Below are positions 9,034 through 19,396 of a stretch of DNA of 64,000 nt, in pieces. This stretch comes from Ixodes scapularis (lineage: Eukaryota > Arthropoda > Arachnida > Ixodida > Ixodidae), in the NCBI RefSeq assembly GCF_016920785.2, contig NW_024609839.1, positions 23,437,085-23,501,084 of the forward strand, read 5' to 3'. Under the pieces are notes generated by a model. The model ran no database searches and had not been told where the DNA came from. It worked only from the letters and a program-made list of their open reading frames with translations. A program made the translations under genes and the position numbers. How positions within the stretch are numbered: the first letter of the stretch is position 1; each line of letters opens with the position of its first letter.

Positions 9034-12000
9034 GTAAGCATAATTTTCAATCGAAGCGGCAAGAGATTGCGTGAAAGCTTGTAAGCACATTGAAAAAGAG
9101 ACCGGGAAAAGTGTTGAATATGATATCGCCGAGGTGTTTTAAAGAAATACTAAGATGGTAATTTATCAGGACACAAAACAATTCCAAGGTTTTACTGATA
9201 TACGTTTACTATTTCAAAAATTGAGGACTCTAAAGTAGTTCTCATCGTATTAATCGCTCGTAGTACAATTAATATGGTGAGGTCGTGGTTGTGCAAGCGT
9301 CGTCGGGTGTAGCAAACTGCCGATCGTGGCATACAACACATTCGCCCTTGCGCTGAGCTGCGATTGGACGTCTTGTACGTGGCGTCCCGATTTGAGCAAT
9401 GTGATTGGAGCTGTTATAACATGTAGATGACGACGCAGGGGCAATGTTGGTCACCGAGAGTAATGTTTCGATTTCAGTTTGTTTTGAGCTGTAAATATAG
9501 ATTGCGCGAGAAATAGTACAGTTTTAAGAAATTACGTAGCACCGTTTATTACTACCTCGGGATATACAGTATAATGAACCATTAACTCAAACTTCACTGG
9601 AGTTACATTTTTAACACAGTCTTATTACCGCAATCACCGATTAGCTGCAGCATTCACATATCAACGAACTGCTACAGAAAGGCTCGCAATATTGCCTGTT
9701 AATGGTTTTAATGCCGAAGACTCGGTGAAAGAAAGCACTGCAAAGGCTGGAGCGCGCGAGCGTCTTGAAACGCGGCTTGAGTCCCGCTCAGCTCGTGCGC
9801 TGGCTTTGGCAGTGCTTTCTTTTCGCCAGTATCAGCTGAGACGCTGTTTGTAGCAAGTCGGCCCCAGAGCCGTATATGTAGAGAGAGTGGCCATTCGTTG
9901 GGAAGTATAGGAGACAAATGAGGAGGCGCCATTGGCCGAAAGTGGGCGGGGCGTGTTCCACGCCGTCTTCAGAAATTCGAATGTGACCAACCAGAAGCCG
10001 GAAATAATACCCTGGCGGTGGTCGCGAAAAACAAACCTGATAACTGCATTGGATTAACCCTCAATGGCTGAAAATATGGTACACGTGATGTTTCAATCAC
10101 GCTCATCCAAAATGATGGTGGAAGAGTGCGACTAGCGGAACGATCGACATAATCCGTACGCCAAACGGCAAGGGCCTGGAATCTGCCGTCCGAGCGGTCA
10201 CACTCTGTCCGAGCAAAACAGAGTTGAGCGGCGCATTCGTTTCTTACATCTTTCTGCATGATCATGATGAAAACAACAGGTGCACCCTATTTTCAACCAC
10301 AAAGAGTTACTACACTTTACTCTTACGCACTTATTAAAACCATATACGAACATAGACCTTCGATCAGAACTGTTTCTGGCTACCACCGCTAGGGGATTCT
10401 TTTCGGCTTCTGGTTGATCAAGAGAGTATGCCAAGACCTCTTTCCGAGTCTGCCGCACGCCCTGGCTCTGCCCGCACCTCCCATTGACCAAACTCTCTAC
10501 ATATACGGCTCTGGTCGGCCTCTGCTGCTCTCGGCGCCGAGGATCATGGCGCCGCCTTAGTCATCTACATCGTCGGCAGCCGCAACCTCGGCAGTAGCGA
10601 AATGTGACTCTCTACGCCAGTACACCGCAGACGAACTACGGGAGCGGATAGCAACATTCTTGCTTTCGCAATCACAGCTTATAAAAAGTACTTAGGTGTA
10701 CTCAGTTCTTTTTTTTTCTTTTTTTTACGGAAATTTCTTTTGTCTTGTTCTACTTGTGACAGATTTCACTCGAATCTCTAAAAATTGTTTATAGAATAAT
10801 CTAGTTCAATATTATAAAACCCATTAGATCTGCGTGTCATAAAACACACACCGAGCGCCTTTACCCCTTATAACGAACACATCATAAAAGGCCTTTAAGA
10901 GTGCTTCAACCTTGCGCACAAAATGCTTTTTGAATGCAAACCTTATTGACCACACTATTTCAGTGTACGTTTAAAATATAAATACATTAGTTGTATATTA
11001 TGTGCCAGATATAAATTATTTTAATTCCGATTAAATAGAATCACACGAAGGATTCGCTGCAACAATATAGTTCTTTATGGCGTAAATATAGCCCATGTAT
11101 TGTCGTGTTGAAAAGATGCGGCACTAACTGAAATTTAATGAAGTGCTAAGTTTGCAAGCATAAATATCTGGCGAGATTTTAATTTGGAAATGGTCTTGGA
11201 TTAGGCTGATAATCAAATGAATTATTTTGGCTCGTTAAGTGTACCTAAAGTTCCAGGACATGTTCCAATTAAGATCAACCGTACAAAGTCACGTGCGGAA
11301 TAACAATAAAAAAAGTTTGTTTGTTAACTTTAAACGAGTCAGTGCCAAAGTTATGCTCCCGCCGAATAAAAATTCCTTCGTATGATTGTTTTAACCGCTA
11401 AGATTTCCATTAGTCTTGATATCTCGGACTGCAGCATTACATGTAATTCTTCAGATTAAAAGCTTTTGTTTCATTTTGTCCGGTATTTTGGACTCTGTAA
11501 AAGTGTTATTTCGATGACGACTTATTTTTCGACTTATTTGTAACAAAACAATTTGTTACAAATAAGAGAATAGATTTAGTGTATGCAGCGTACTCTATAA
11601 AAATTGCGTAGTCTAAGACGTGTTTGTTTATACGAGGTGCAAATAGCCGCCTGTGTTGAAGGAAAGCTATTAACGACGACATCCCTCTACAAGAGGTTCT
11701 GGAAACTGACCATATCAAAATTTTTTTTTTTAAAGTGACTTAGCACTTTATTAGAGGGGAATTTTATTTTATATTTAGTTTAACGCAATATATGTGAGCA
11801 CCGAACCAACTCATGATTGCAAATCAGTGCGCTGAAATTAAGACGAACAGTGTTCAGAACTTCTTACACTTCCTTTGGGCTAAATGCAATACGAAATGCT
11901 TCTATTCTACGTATATTTCCGCGTGCATGATCGAGAAGCTACGCTTTTCCGTTCATCCAGAAGATTCGCGTACATTCTTACCCCGAGCGTAAACGATAGG

Positions 12001-15000
12001 AGGTAAGAATGACCTCGCCTAATCAGGCTCGCCCTAGCTCTTGGTCCAACATTCTATGTGGCTACGTCGAATAGTAGATAAAGAGCCGTGCGCCGTATTG
12101 CCGATTTATTCGCTGATTCTTTCTCGCAATTGCCAACTGTTACGCGACGTACTGTACAATTGCCTCGCTGCTGCATTCTCGACGTGCGTTCTTTTCCGTT
12201 TTTGGCACAATTTAGCCCACAATAAATCTTTAGTTCATTTCATTTTCTTCTGCCTCTTTGTCTGTCATTCGTCACAAGGTGAAATCCATCTAGGCGGTGT
12301 CTATACAAGATTTCGGGCTTGCTCTGACTAATAGTTAGTAAATTGATCAGTTAGTTTAAGGGATAAAAAAACTTACGTGTAAACTAAAGCGCTGATTATG
12401 TTGAATATATTGATTTATTGCTTATTGTGTTTCTGCGCAGCTGCGTGGAGTCCGTACAAAAGTCGAAAATATTGCGGATAATGGTGGCATCCGAGCAGCT
12501 GTGAAGGTGGGTCTTTACATTTCTACTGGGCTTCATGCATGTCGAAGATTGTGAATAATAGTGGAGCTTGTAACAGACATTCAACATACATTTTTCATTA
12601 GTTATTTAAAAAAGTGGTGGCACATAAAATTGCAAACAAAGTTGTACCACGGTATGTTTTCAATTTCACTGGCAAAAATGATGTTGCGAAGAGTCATGAA
12701 CAGAAAGCAACATCCACATAGATAGACCATTATTGAATTCGTTGTGCTAGGTTTACGTTTAGCCAAAAACAGCCAGCATGACACGAACAATTTTTCATTT
12801 TCAGGCCTTGAAAGCGATAATAAAAGAAACACCAGCCGCGGATGTGAAGCTTCCTGGCCTAGAGCAGCATTCATCACGCCAGCTACTTTTTATTTCGTTC
12901 GGAAATGTATGTATTGAAGTTAACGGTAACCTACATGTTATCTTGAGGTTGTACAGATGTAGGCTGTTTTATTTTATCTTGAACACTTTTTCTTAATCAA
13001 GCCGTGAAAGTTACATATAGCTATTTGTACAGGTGAGTTATACGGACAAAGGGGCCTCATTGTCCACTGTGAGACACATAATTAACTCAGTTTTGTCAAT
13101 TACCTTCATAAGTTGAGAAAATAAACACTGTCCGAACTAGAAACTTCCTGAACCTATGGAAAACCACTAAGCAGTGAAGTGCAGAAATACTTGGAGCGCG
13201 TGTGAAGCGCGGTGGTGCGCTAAAGTTACCACCTTTGCTAGAGGCGCGAGGATGGCAGTGTAAAAACGCGTATGATAAGAGACGTAAAAGCCGCGCGGTT
13301 TCGTCCAACTTTGTTGCGTTTTCGGGAAACAAAAATTAGCACGCGCGTCAAATATTTCTCCAAATTATTAATTAATTGGCTATTTTGGATTCGTACAGTT
13401 TTCAATTCAAACCATAATGTTTTTAATGTCAAAATATATTTTACAAGTTGGATATGTCTTATTGGGATTATTCGTCCTTCATAGTTTGTTCCCCTTGCCG
13501 CATTACTAACCTGTACAAACCGTATTATTGTATCATTTAAGATTTATTTTAGAAAAAGTATTTTGCGACAAAGCTGAAATCGCTCTATAATAAGTATGCG
13601 TGTGTGATAACGGGAGTCACTGTACCTGCAAATATTAATTTTATACAAAATATGGAAGGTAACACAGGATCGGACCCTTCTCTGTGTTAACTTCCTTATT
13701 GTGGATATGGTTACCAACACGCTCGTTTTGTACTTAATTGATTGTATTATTTTTAATTCAGTGTTTGGGGTAGATGTATTACATTGCGCATAATGGATAG
13801 TGTTTAATTATATAACTTATATTCCGTGAATTTAGTCTCTATGCAGCAAATACACAACCAGAGCACGGAAGCAATATATAAAAGTTAATTCTCACAGTCT
13901 TCCAGAATTTAGGTAAGTGAATATTTTAACTACCGCTACTTCTGTTGTCCTCGTATTAGGTGCGTTAGTTTTACTAATCTTTTCTATGCGTTATTTCTTT
14001 AATTTAGATTATAGCTTTTTGAGAACAATATAAGTAAAAGAATAATTTTTTACGCCATCCAGGATTTCATAAGCTGATAACCACGGGACATTTTTTTGTT
14101 TTTGTTTTTGTTTTTATAAAAATTGTTAGTGGCAACGCTCTTTGCTTATATGCATTATTTTCTTGTCGTGGATTCTTTGGCAACAATCGCAGTTTCGACA
14201 AAGCCTGCTGAGCATTGCTCACAAACTTGGCTGACCGCGACTTCGCGAACGTTAACGAGCAATTGTTTAATTTATTATTATTTGTTGGAGACCATGAGGG
14301 CATATACTGATGTGTCGACCATATGGTCCGTGGCCGCTTTTCAGTTAGTCTTTGTAATCGCAAATCGTGGTTGACTCCAGACGAATTCCATCAGCTCACA
14401 ATCTTCTCCAATCTATGATAATCGATAATAGACCATTATGTATTTCTATTGATTAATTTATTCGTGTATTAAGTAACTAAGTTATTCAGAAGTACCATTA
14501 GGGGCCCTGCTAGCATTGCAAGGAGAAGGGATTGGTTAGTGCAAGGCGAAGTCATCTGGGAGGTCATTCCAGTATATGATAATTTCGGGTAGGAGGCAAG
14601 AGTGGTAGGCATTGAATTTGGTCATTCTGTCTTGAGTCGGGAAATCGTTCACGAGTGGTTCACTCTCGAAAAAACGTAGGTGATCGGGCTAAGGAGAGAT
14701 CGTATCAGAGATGGAGAGTAATACACTCTACGGAGGTGAAAATGGCGAACAGTTGGGCAACCCACTGAAGTATCAGATTGGGTTACTTGTAATTTGATTG
14801 TAGTGACACTAGAACAAAAAAGTAACCGGACATTTGCGATACTTATGTGAGACTGAAAGTACCGCAATTTTATTGCAAAGAGTCTAGAGAGTGACGGCAT
14901 CTGTTGTAATGTATATCATTCATTGTAAAAATAGTTATAATTAAATTATACTTATTCGACAGTTAGAAAATATCAGGTATAATTTTAAAAGCAGGTAGCA

Positions 15001-18000
15001 ATGTACAAGTGAAGGTCATTTCATCTTGTTTCACACCCTCGTGTTGCTGGCGACATAGGTTCGGCAGTACGTTGCATATTAAGGTCACTGTTCCTTCGCA
15101 TACATAAAAGTTAAGGAACCGTCACTTTTTATTATTCAAGGGTTACAACTGATATCTTAAGGACGGTGGAAGTTATATTTTATACTTTAAGCCTTCGGAG
15201 TGAACTCTAACCTCGCTTCCTATTGGGATGAACTACGTTGTTCTGTCAAAAATGTGCTTCTTTCTTATAGATTATGAGAAGAATTACGTTTTTGATCTGG
15301 GGATCACGTTGACTATCAGTATTCTTTTTCTAAAAATAATGTTGTATTTTTTCAAGCGGAGAGTGTAATCTAGTTTAAAAATGTGGACCTCAAATATCGC
15401 GAATTTAAAACGGGTAAATACGCTCGGCAGCGACACGTTATCAAAACTAAAATGTTTTCAGCCTTTAATTGTTTACACGGAAGGGCACGGAACACATTAT
15501 ACGCTAAGCTGCTGTAGCAACCTTAAAGCTTTATTATTTAGACTACTTTTCTTTATATATACATTTTTGCCCCCCTTTCAGCTAGGTCATCATAGTCACT
15601 GCAGAAATTATTAATTTGTGAAGGTCATTATTCTGTATTTTTCAGACTCTGCAGAGGTATAAAACCTAATTTAAGTCGGAAACTGGCGAGCACGTTACGT
15701 TCCCCTCTTCTTCCGTTGCTCTAAGATATTGTTTTTTACTTTTTACGTCTGTGTTCGATTACCAAGCTTACAACAGGGGGCCTCATTGCCGACGAGCAAC
15801 CAGACAAGAGGAAACTTCCCCTCAATTTTTTTTTTTTCCATTCGAGAAAGGAGATTCTCCATTCTGCGGGAACTAGCTCGGGGACTTTTTTTCGGAAAGT
15901 TGAAATGCAAACGCGCGAGAGCCGACAGGTAATGGAAAGGACACTTGAAAAGTGCTTTCCCAGGAAGAAGACGCTTCTGTAGGTCAGCCTTTAACAAAGC
16001 AAGAGTAAAAAATGGTACTTCGGATGACATTCTTTTGTAAGATGTTTAACTGCAACATTCGCATAAAAATAAAGTATTTCTTTTTTACTATAGGTTTTAC
16101 AGTTCAAATGAAATTTAATACTTAAGGCTATTCTGCTGCTGCACTGATCTCTTCAAGAACATTTTTTCGAGAATACTGAATTAATACACTAAGCAAATTT
16201 ATCGGCTAATATTGTGTCAAACGGAAGATTCTATTTGGAACTGAGTAGCCTGTTGTCCCTAGAAGTTTTACCTTTATTTCGAGATTTTTTATATTATGTT
16301 TGCCCTAATGTATATCTTCATGGTCCTGCATGCATTAAACTAACTGAGTAACAGAATTCAAATTAGACGGCAATTCATTTTACAGTGAAGAAAACACCAG
16401 CATCACAATATAAAAATGAAGCAGCGGGTGGCACTCAGTTCATCGAACGATGTTTCAGCAAACACCGTTTTAGCAAAAGCGCCGTTTTAGCAAACGGGGG
16501 ATGGGTTAACGCACACCCCCATTATTCGGTAATATGTCAATTCGGCCACACGACACTGCTCGCTAAAATGTCATTTGCTCATGTAATATAGAACCTGAAG
16601 CAGCAATGATAATATCGGGCTATGGCCGAGACAGGTTGTATGGGATAAGGACCCTCTGTTTAATATCTAGTGGTATTGGGTTTAACTAGCTCTCAGGCTC
16701 CCAACCTTTATTACGACCTACAAGGTATAGCTTCGAAAGCCTTTCTTATCCAGAGGCCAGATTCTCAAAGCGAACTTACGACGAAAAAAATGCGTACGAC
16801 AAATTTGAGAGAAAATCCGTATTCTCGAAACGAAATTGTCGTAACTTTTGCGCAGGTTACGACAAAATCCTACGACAGCTCCGAAGCTGTCTTACGCACT
16901 TTCTACGATCAAAATAACATGGCCGACAACGTCGCTCAGTTGCTCGGTCGCGACGACCCAATGGACATTTATTTTTCTACCTGCTCTTCTTGCGCGTCCC
17001 GACTTCAAGCAGCAAGAAAAAAATGAAGAAGTACTTGAAACCGACCACGACGAACATGAACGCTGGATCCACAGACACCCGGAAAAGGCAACAAAGGCGA
17101 CGATCCCACCGACCAAGCGAGCTCGGCAGAATATATAGGCCTAGCAGGCACTCCGACCCGTTCCGGCGCAGCATTGCTCAGACGGTCCTTGGCCAAGACC
17201 GTCTGCCCACGACCGGCTGGCTTGCTGAATGGAATATGCCCGCGCGACTCTTGTGGACCCTCCCCGTATGAATAGTTTGATAGCTGAACTAAATTTCAGA
17301 GGTCAACCGATTCCCCTTATCATCTCGATCACCTTGTTTTCCGAGGCAGCGGTGACGAACGCTGTCGTCGAAAAGGGACTCCTCGATTCTATCTCCTTGT
17401 TTTGTGTGATATAGAGCTCAAATAAACGCCGTATGGATTACCTTCGGAACACGGTATGTACACTTTGTTATTAGTATGCCATTTTTAACTGTCGAGCTGT
17501 ATCAGTTTGTGGGAGCTACGCGATGCCGGTCCAACCTTTCTTTGCCGAGTGTCACGTCAGTATCGAGTTGCAATCGTAGAAGATCGGTCCCGAAGCGCTT
17601 ACCAAAACGCAGTCTGAATCCAGCACTTCGATCAAACGCACGCGTCCGCTCCGAGTGTGAACAGGTATTTGCGCGACTCTTGCTGACACTCTCGTAGTTC
17701 AAACCTATCTTTTTTAACGTCGGCTCACTCCTGCATTTCCGAGGCCGCGAGAAACGCCGCGGCGGTTTGTTTCCTTCTACGTCGCTTTGCAAACGACTGG
17801 CACGGGGCTTTTACCAACGATGACAGTTGTGTTGACTTCGTAGCGATCGAGTTTGTAGCAGTCAACGAAGCGTTTAAATCGTGTTAGCGTCAATATACCA
17901 CTGCACGGACACGAACCCCAGACAAGCGGTGGTGGAAAGGTCGCCCGTGTTTATGAGAATCAGCTTGAACACTACACATTTACACACAGACAGGACAGGA

Positions 18001-19396
18001 CATACACAGAGCTGTCTGTCAACGAGTCGTTAGCCTGTGTTTGTTATTAAAAATCCACGTGCTCCGAACTATGACTAGCTCTCTAATTGGTTGTTTGTTC
18101 TGCCGAAGACGCCGTTGGCATAGCAACAGCACCGGAAGTCATCGTTTCTCCGTAAGAAGTCGTAACTTTCCTCCTCTCACTTAAGAACGCGTTTGTGAAT
18201 ACCGTTTTCGCCTCATCTTACGATGATCGTAACTTTACGAACTTCTTAGCTAAGTTGCCGTAGGTAAGAGGTTTTTTATGAATCTGGCCTCAGATTTTGG
18301 AGACATACTTCAAAATGACATGGCAAATGCTTGATAGTCCGTTTTAGAAAGAAATATTTTGGTTAAATGTTTACGAATCTTGGATGCCCTACATTTAGAA
18401 CTACACCTTTAACACAACTCGTTGGTGCAGGTCATGTAAGAAGAGTTTGAAGTACGTGCTGCGCAACTGAATTTTCGGCTTTATATTTCACCAGTATGTT
18501 TGTTTGTTTTCTAGGTTAACGATAGCTTTGCAAAAAAAAAACTACATTAAAAATGTTCTGATTACGCACAGTAATAAATTACAGCAGACATTTTAGCTAA
18601 ATACATCGATTACAAAATATATGACCGATATTCGAAACAAGGTATTAATAATTTCAGTCTAATTGTGATGCTCGTGATGCGCTGCAAGGGTACAAGAAAA
18701 CAGCTGCTGCGATCGACTAAGTAAGGCCATTAGGGTGTAAATATTCAAAGCATAATTTTATTTTATAACATTACAAGGCTCCAAATATACCTTGGATATT
18801 TTGTATTGGTCAACTTGAACCTGTGTAGATAGAGGAAGAGTTAAATGAAGAAAAGACACCAGCTAACATCAATCTCTCCGTTTAATTCTTCCCCTCTCTA
18901 CACAAGTTCAAGATGACTAATACGAAGTAATTCAAGCCCTTACCTTAAATACACTTTCCATAACACTTGTTTTGTGTAATTACAGAGTAAGCGTAGAATA
19001 CTTGTGTGTATCTTATTTGTCTCGTACGTCTAGCCTCAATAAGTAGGTTTATTACTGTTCAAGGGACCCCTTTTTTTCGGGGGACAACATTGAACGGAAA
19101 ATTTTAAAACAAAAACTCAACCATGTTGTTTTTGTCTGTGCATCCAGATCGCGTTTAATCACGAGTCTTTTTTATTTTAGTACTTATTGTCATTATTCAT
19201 ATTTAAAAACAACATTAATTTAAAGCTTCGAAATAGCGTTACTTTCTTTCAATACAGCCAGTACATTCTTGTTCACGATTACTCTCTTTTTTTCAGAGTT
19301 AATGTGTCCCTGCAGAACTGCAACGCATTTCAAAAGGCTTTCAGGTGTATGCCAGGTTCTCCCATGGCTCCTAAAAATAAATGCATTTTGTGGTAA
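8903..19396 (+). CDS. M13 (neprilysin-like) zinc metallopeptidase gene, 3' part, five exons, probably decayed
   Basis: M13 peptidases are zinc endopeptidases, usually type II membrane or secreted proteins, that cleave small peptides; ticks carry many copies. The five exons give, in order, the segment after HExxH, the ENIAD zinc-ligand block, the PGL...FISFGN block, the cysteine-bearing segment before the C-terminus, and the last 33 residues ending KCILW. The first three exons join in phase with canonical AG/GT boundaries. The HExxH exon and everything N-terminal to it are upstream of or missing from this window. The fourth exon lacks the conserved HSP...R segment, ends in TAA, and does not match the phase of the last exon. 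The gene is therefore either a pseudogene or encodes a protein truncated about 33 residues early. Introns hold hAT and Harbinger insertions. Confidence 0.75.
9034..9717. other. M13 gene intron, first part
   Basis: No second exon or repeat recognised. The stretch is AT-rich and lies between the donor at 9034 and the repeat family starting at 9718. Confidence 0.4.
9718..10710 (+). repeat. Dispersed repeat copy 1 (with a hAT insertion), paralogous to 50965-51620
   Basis: Bases 9718-9864 (starts ctcggtgaaagaaagcactg) and 10514-10710 (gtcggcctctgctgctctcg through ataaaaagta) align to 50968-51118 and 51105-51610. The two halves are separated here by the hAT element at 9865-10513. Near the right end a basic reading frame ADELRER...SQLIKS is shared by both copies, suggesting a transposon-encoded or captured coding segment. 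The host superfamily is not recognised. The copy lies in the first intron of the M13 fragment. Confidence 0.6.
9865..10513. mobile_element. Non-autonomous hAT element in M13 intron
   Basis: A 649-bp element. The inverted ends CAGAGCCGTATATGTAGAGA (9865 on) and TCTCTACATATACGGCTCTG (to 10513) are perfect over at least 20 bp. The target duplication GTCGGCCC/GTCGGCCT (9857-9864 and 10514-10521) matches 7 of 8. The paralogous repeat at 51104-51120 carries a single uninterrupted GTCGGCCC, which is an empty site. No transposase ORF inside. Confidence 0.85.
10711..12440. other. M13 gene intron, second part
   Basis: About 1.7 kb, AT-rich, with small T- and A-runs. No exon, transposase or repeat copy was recognised on either strand. 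Confidence 0.4.
12441..12506 (+). CDS. M13 peptidase exon with ENIAD zinc-ligand motif
   Basis: Acceptor gtttctgcgcag ends at 12440 and donor GTGGGT begins at 12507. The 22 codons read LRGVRTKVENIADNGGIRAA then VK. The E and D of ENIAD are the third zinc ligand and its supporting aspartate in M13 enzymes, and the following NGG is invariant in most members. The usual LG before ENIAD is KV here. Phase 0 on both sides, so it joins 8903-9033 and 12805-12906 without a shift. No internal damage. Confidence 0.9.
12805..12906 (+). CDS. M13 peptidase exon (PGL...FISFGN block)
   Basis: Acceptor tttttcattttcag ends at 12804 and donor GTATGT begins at 12907. The 34 codons begin ALKAIIKETPAADVKLPGLE and end QHSSRQLLFISFGN. 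PGLE is followed in M13 proteins by 'QLFF(I/L)(S/N)(F/Y)(A/G)', which is what this exon shows. Phase 0 both sides. Intact. Confidence 0.88.
12907..16753. other. Long M13 gene intron (left part)
   Basis: About 3.8 kb with no exon, transposase or clear repeat copy. It holds only AT-rich single-copy-looking sequence with short T-runs. At 16420-16505 a short segment repeats the motifs 'catcgaacgatg' and 'gttttagcaaa', also seen near 2085 and 47150. Confidence 0.4.
16754..18290. mobile_element. PIF/Harbinger-like non-autonomous element in M13 intron
   Basis: The outer inverted ends are AGGCCAGATTC (16754 on) and GAATCTGGCCT (to 18290). Both subterminal zones are rich in CGTAAC/TTACGA motifs. A 3-bp CAG flanks both sides (16751-16753, 18291-18293), matching the CWG/TWA target preference of Harbinger elements. 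Inside, an ATG at 16918 opens MADNVAQLLGRDDPMDIYF, closed by a stop after 36 codons, and an AATAAA lies at about 17420. The segment after it (acgccgtatggatta) recurs near 62930 inside another Harbinger-like element. No DDE domain remains. Confidence 0.65.
18291..18657. other. M13 gene intron, right part
   Basis: No feature recognised other than the branch/acceptor region ending at the AG of 18656-18657. Confidence 0.35.
18658..18720 (+). CDS. M13 peptidase penultimate exon, degenerate
   Basis: Acceptor ttaataatttcag ends at 18657 and donor GTAAGG begins at 18721. The frame continuing from the previous exon reads SNCDARDALQGYKKTAAAID and then TAA. M13 proteins have 'x-WC' here (the tryptophan is asparagine in this copy) and then about 20 residues leading to HSP...(F/Y)R, whose His and Arg bind the peptide substrate. 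That segment is absent. The TAA immediately before the donor ends the protein, and exon phase does not match the last exon. The exon is recognisable from its position, the cysteine and the splice sites, but looks inactivated. Confidence 0.6.
   Translation, partial: SNCDARDALQGYKKTAAAID
18801..18927. repeat. Imperfect hairpin (short foldback repeat)
   Basis: Arms of about 46 bp face each other: cttgaacctgtgtagatag on the left and ctctctacacaagttcaag on the right. Separated by roughly 35 bp. It lies in the last M13 intron and is probably a small MITE; no target duplication is certain. Confidence 0.6.
19297..19396 (+). CDS. M13 peptidase C-terminal exon
   Basis: Acceptor ctctttttttcag ends at 19296. 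After one base completing a split codon, the frame reads VNVSLQNCNAFQKAFRCMPG then SPMAPKNKCILW and TAA at 19394-19396. The pattern 'V-N-x-x-L-x-N...F-x-C-x-x-G-S-x-M-x-P-x-x-K-C-x-(V/L)-W-stop' is the family's C-terminus, including both conserved cysteines and the terminal tryptophan. The exon itself is undamaged. It needs a preceding exon ending with two bases of a codon, which 18658-18720 does not provide. Confidence 0.88.
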
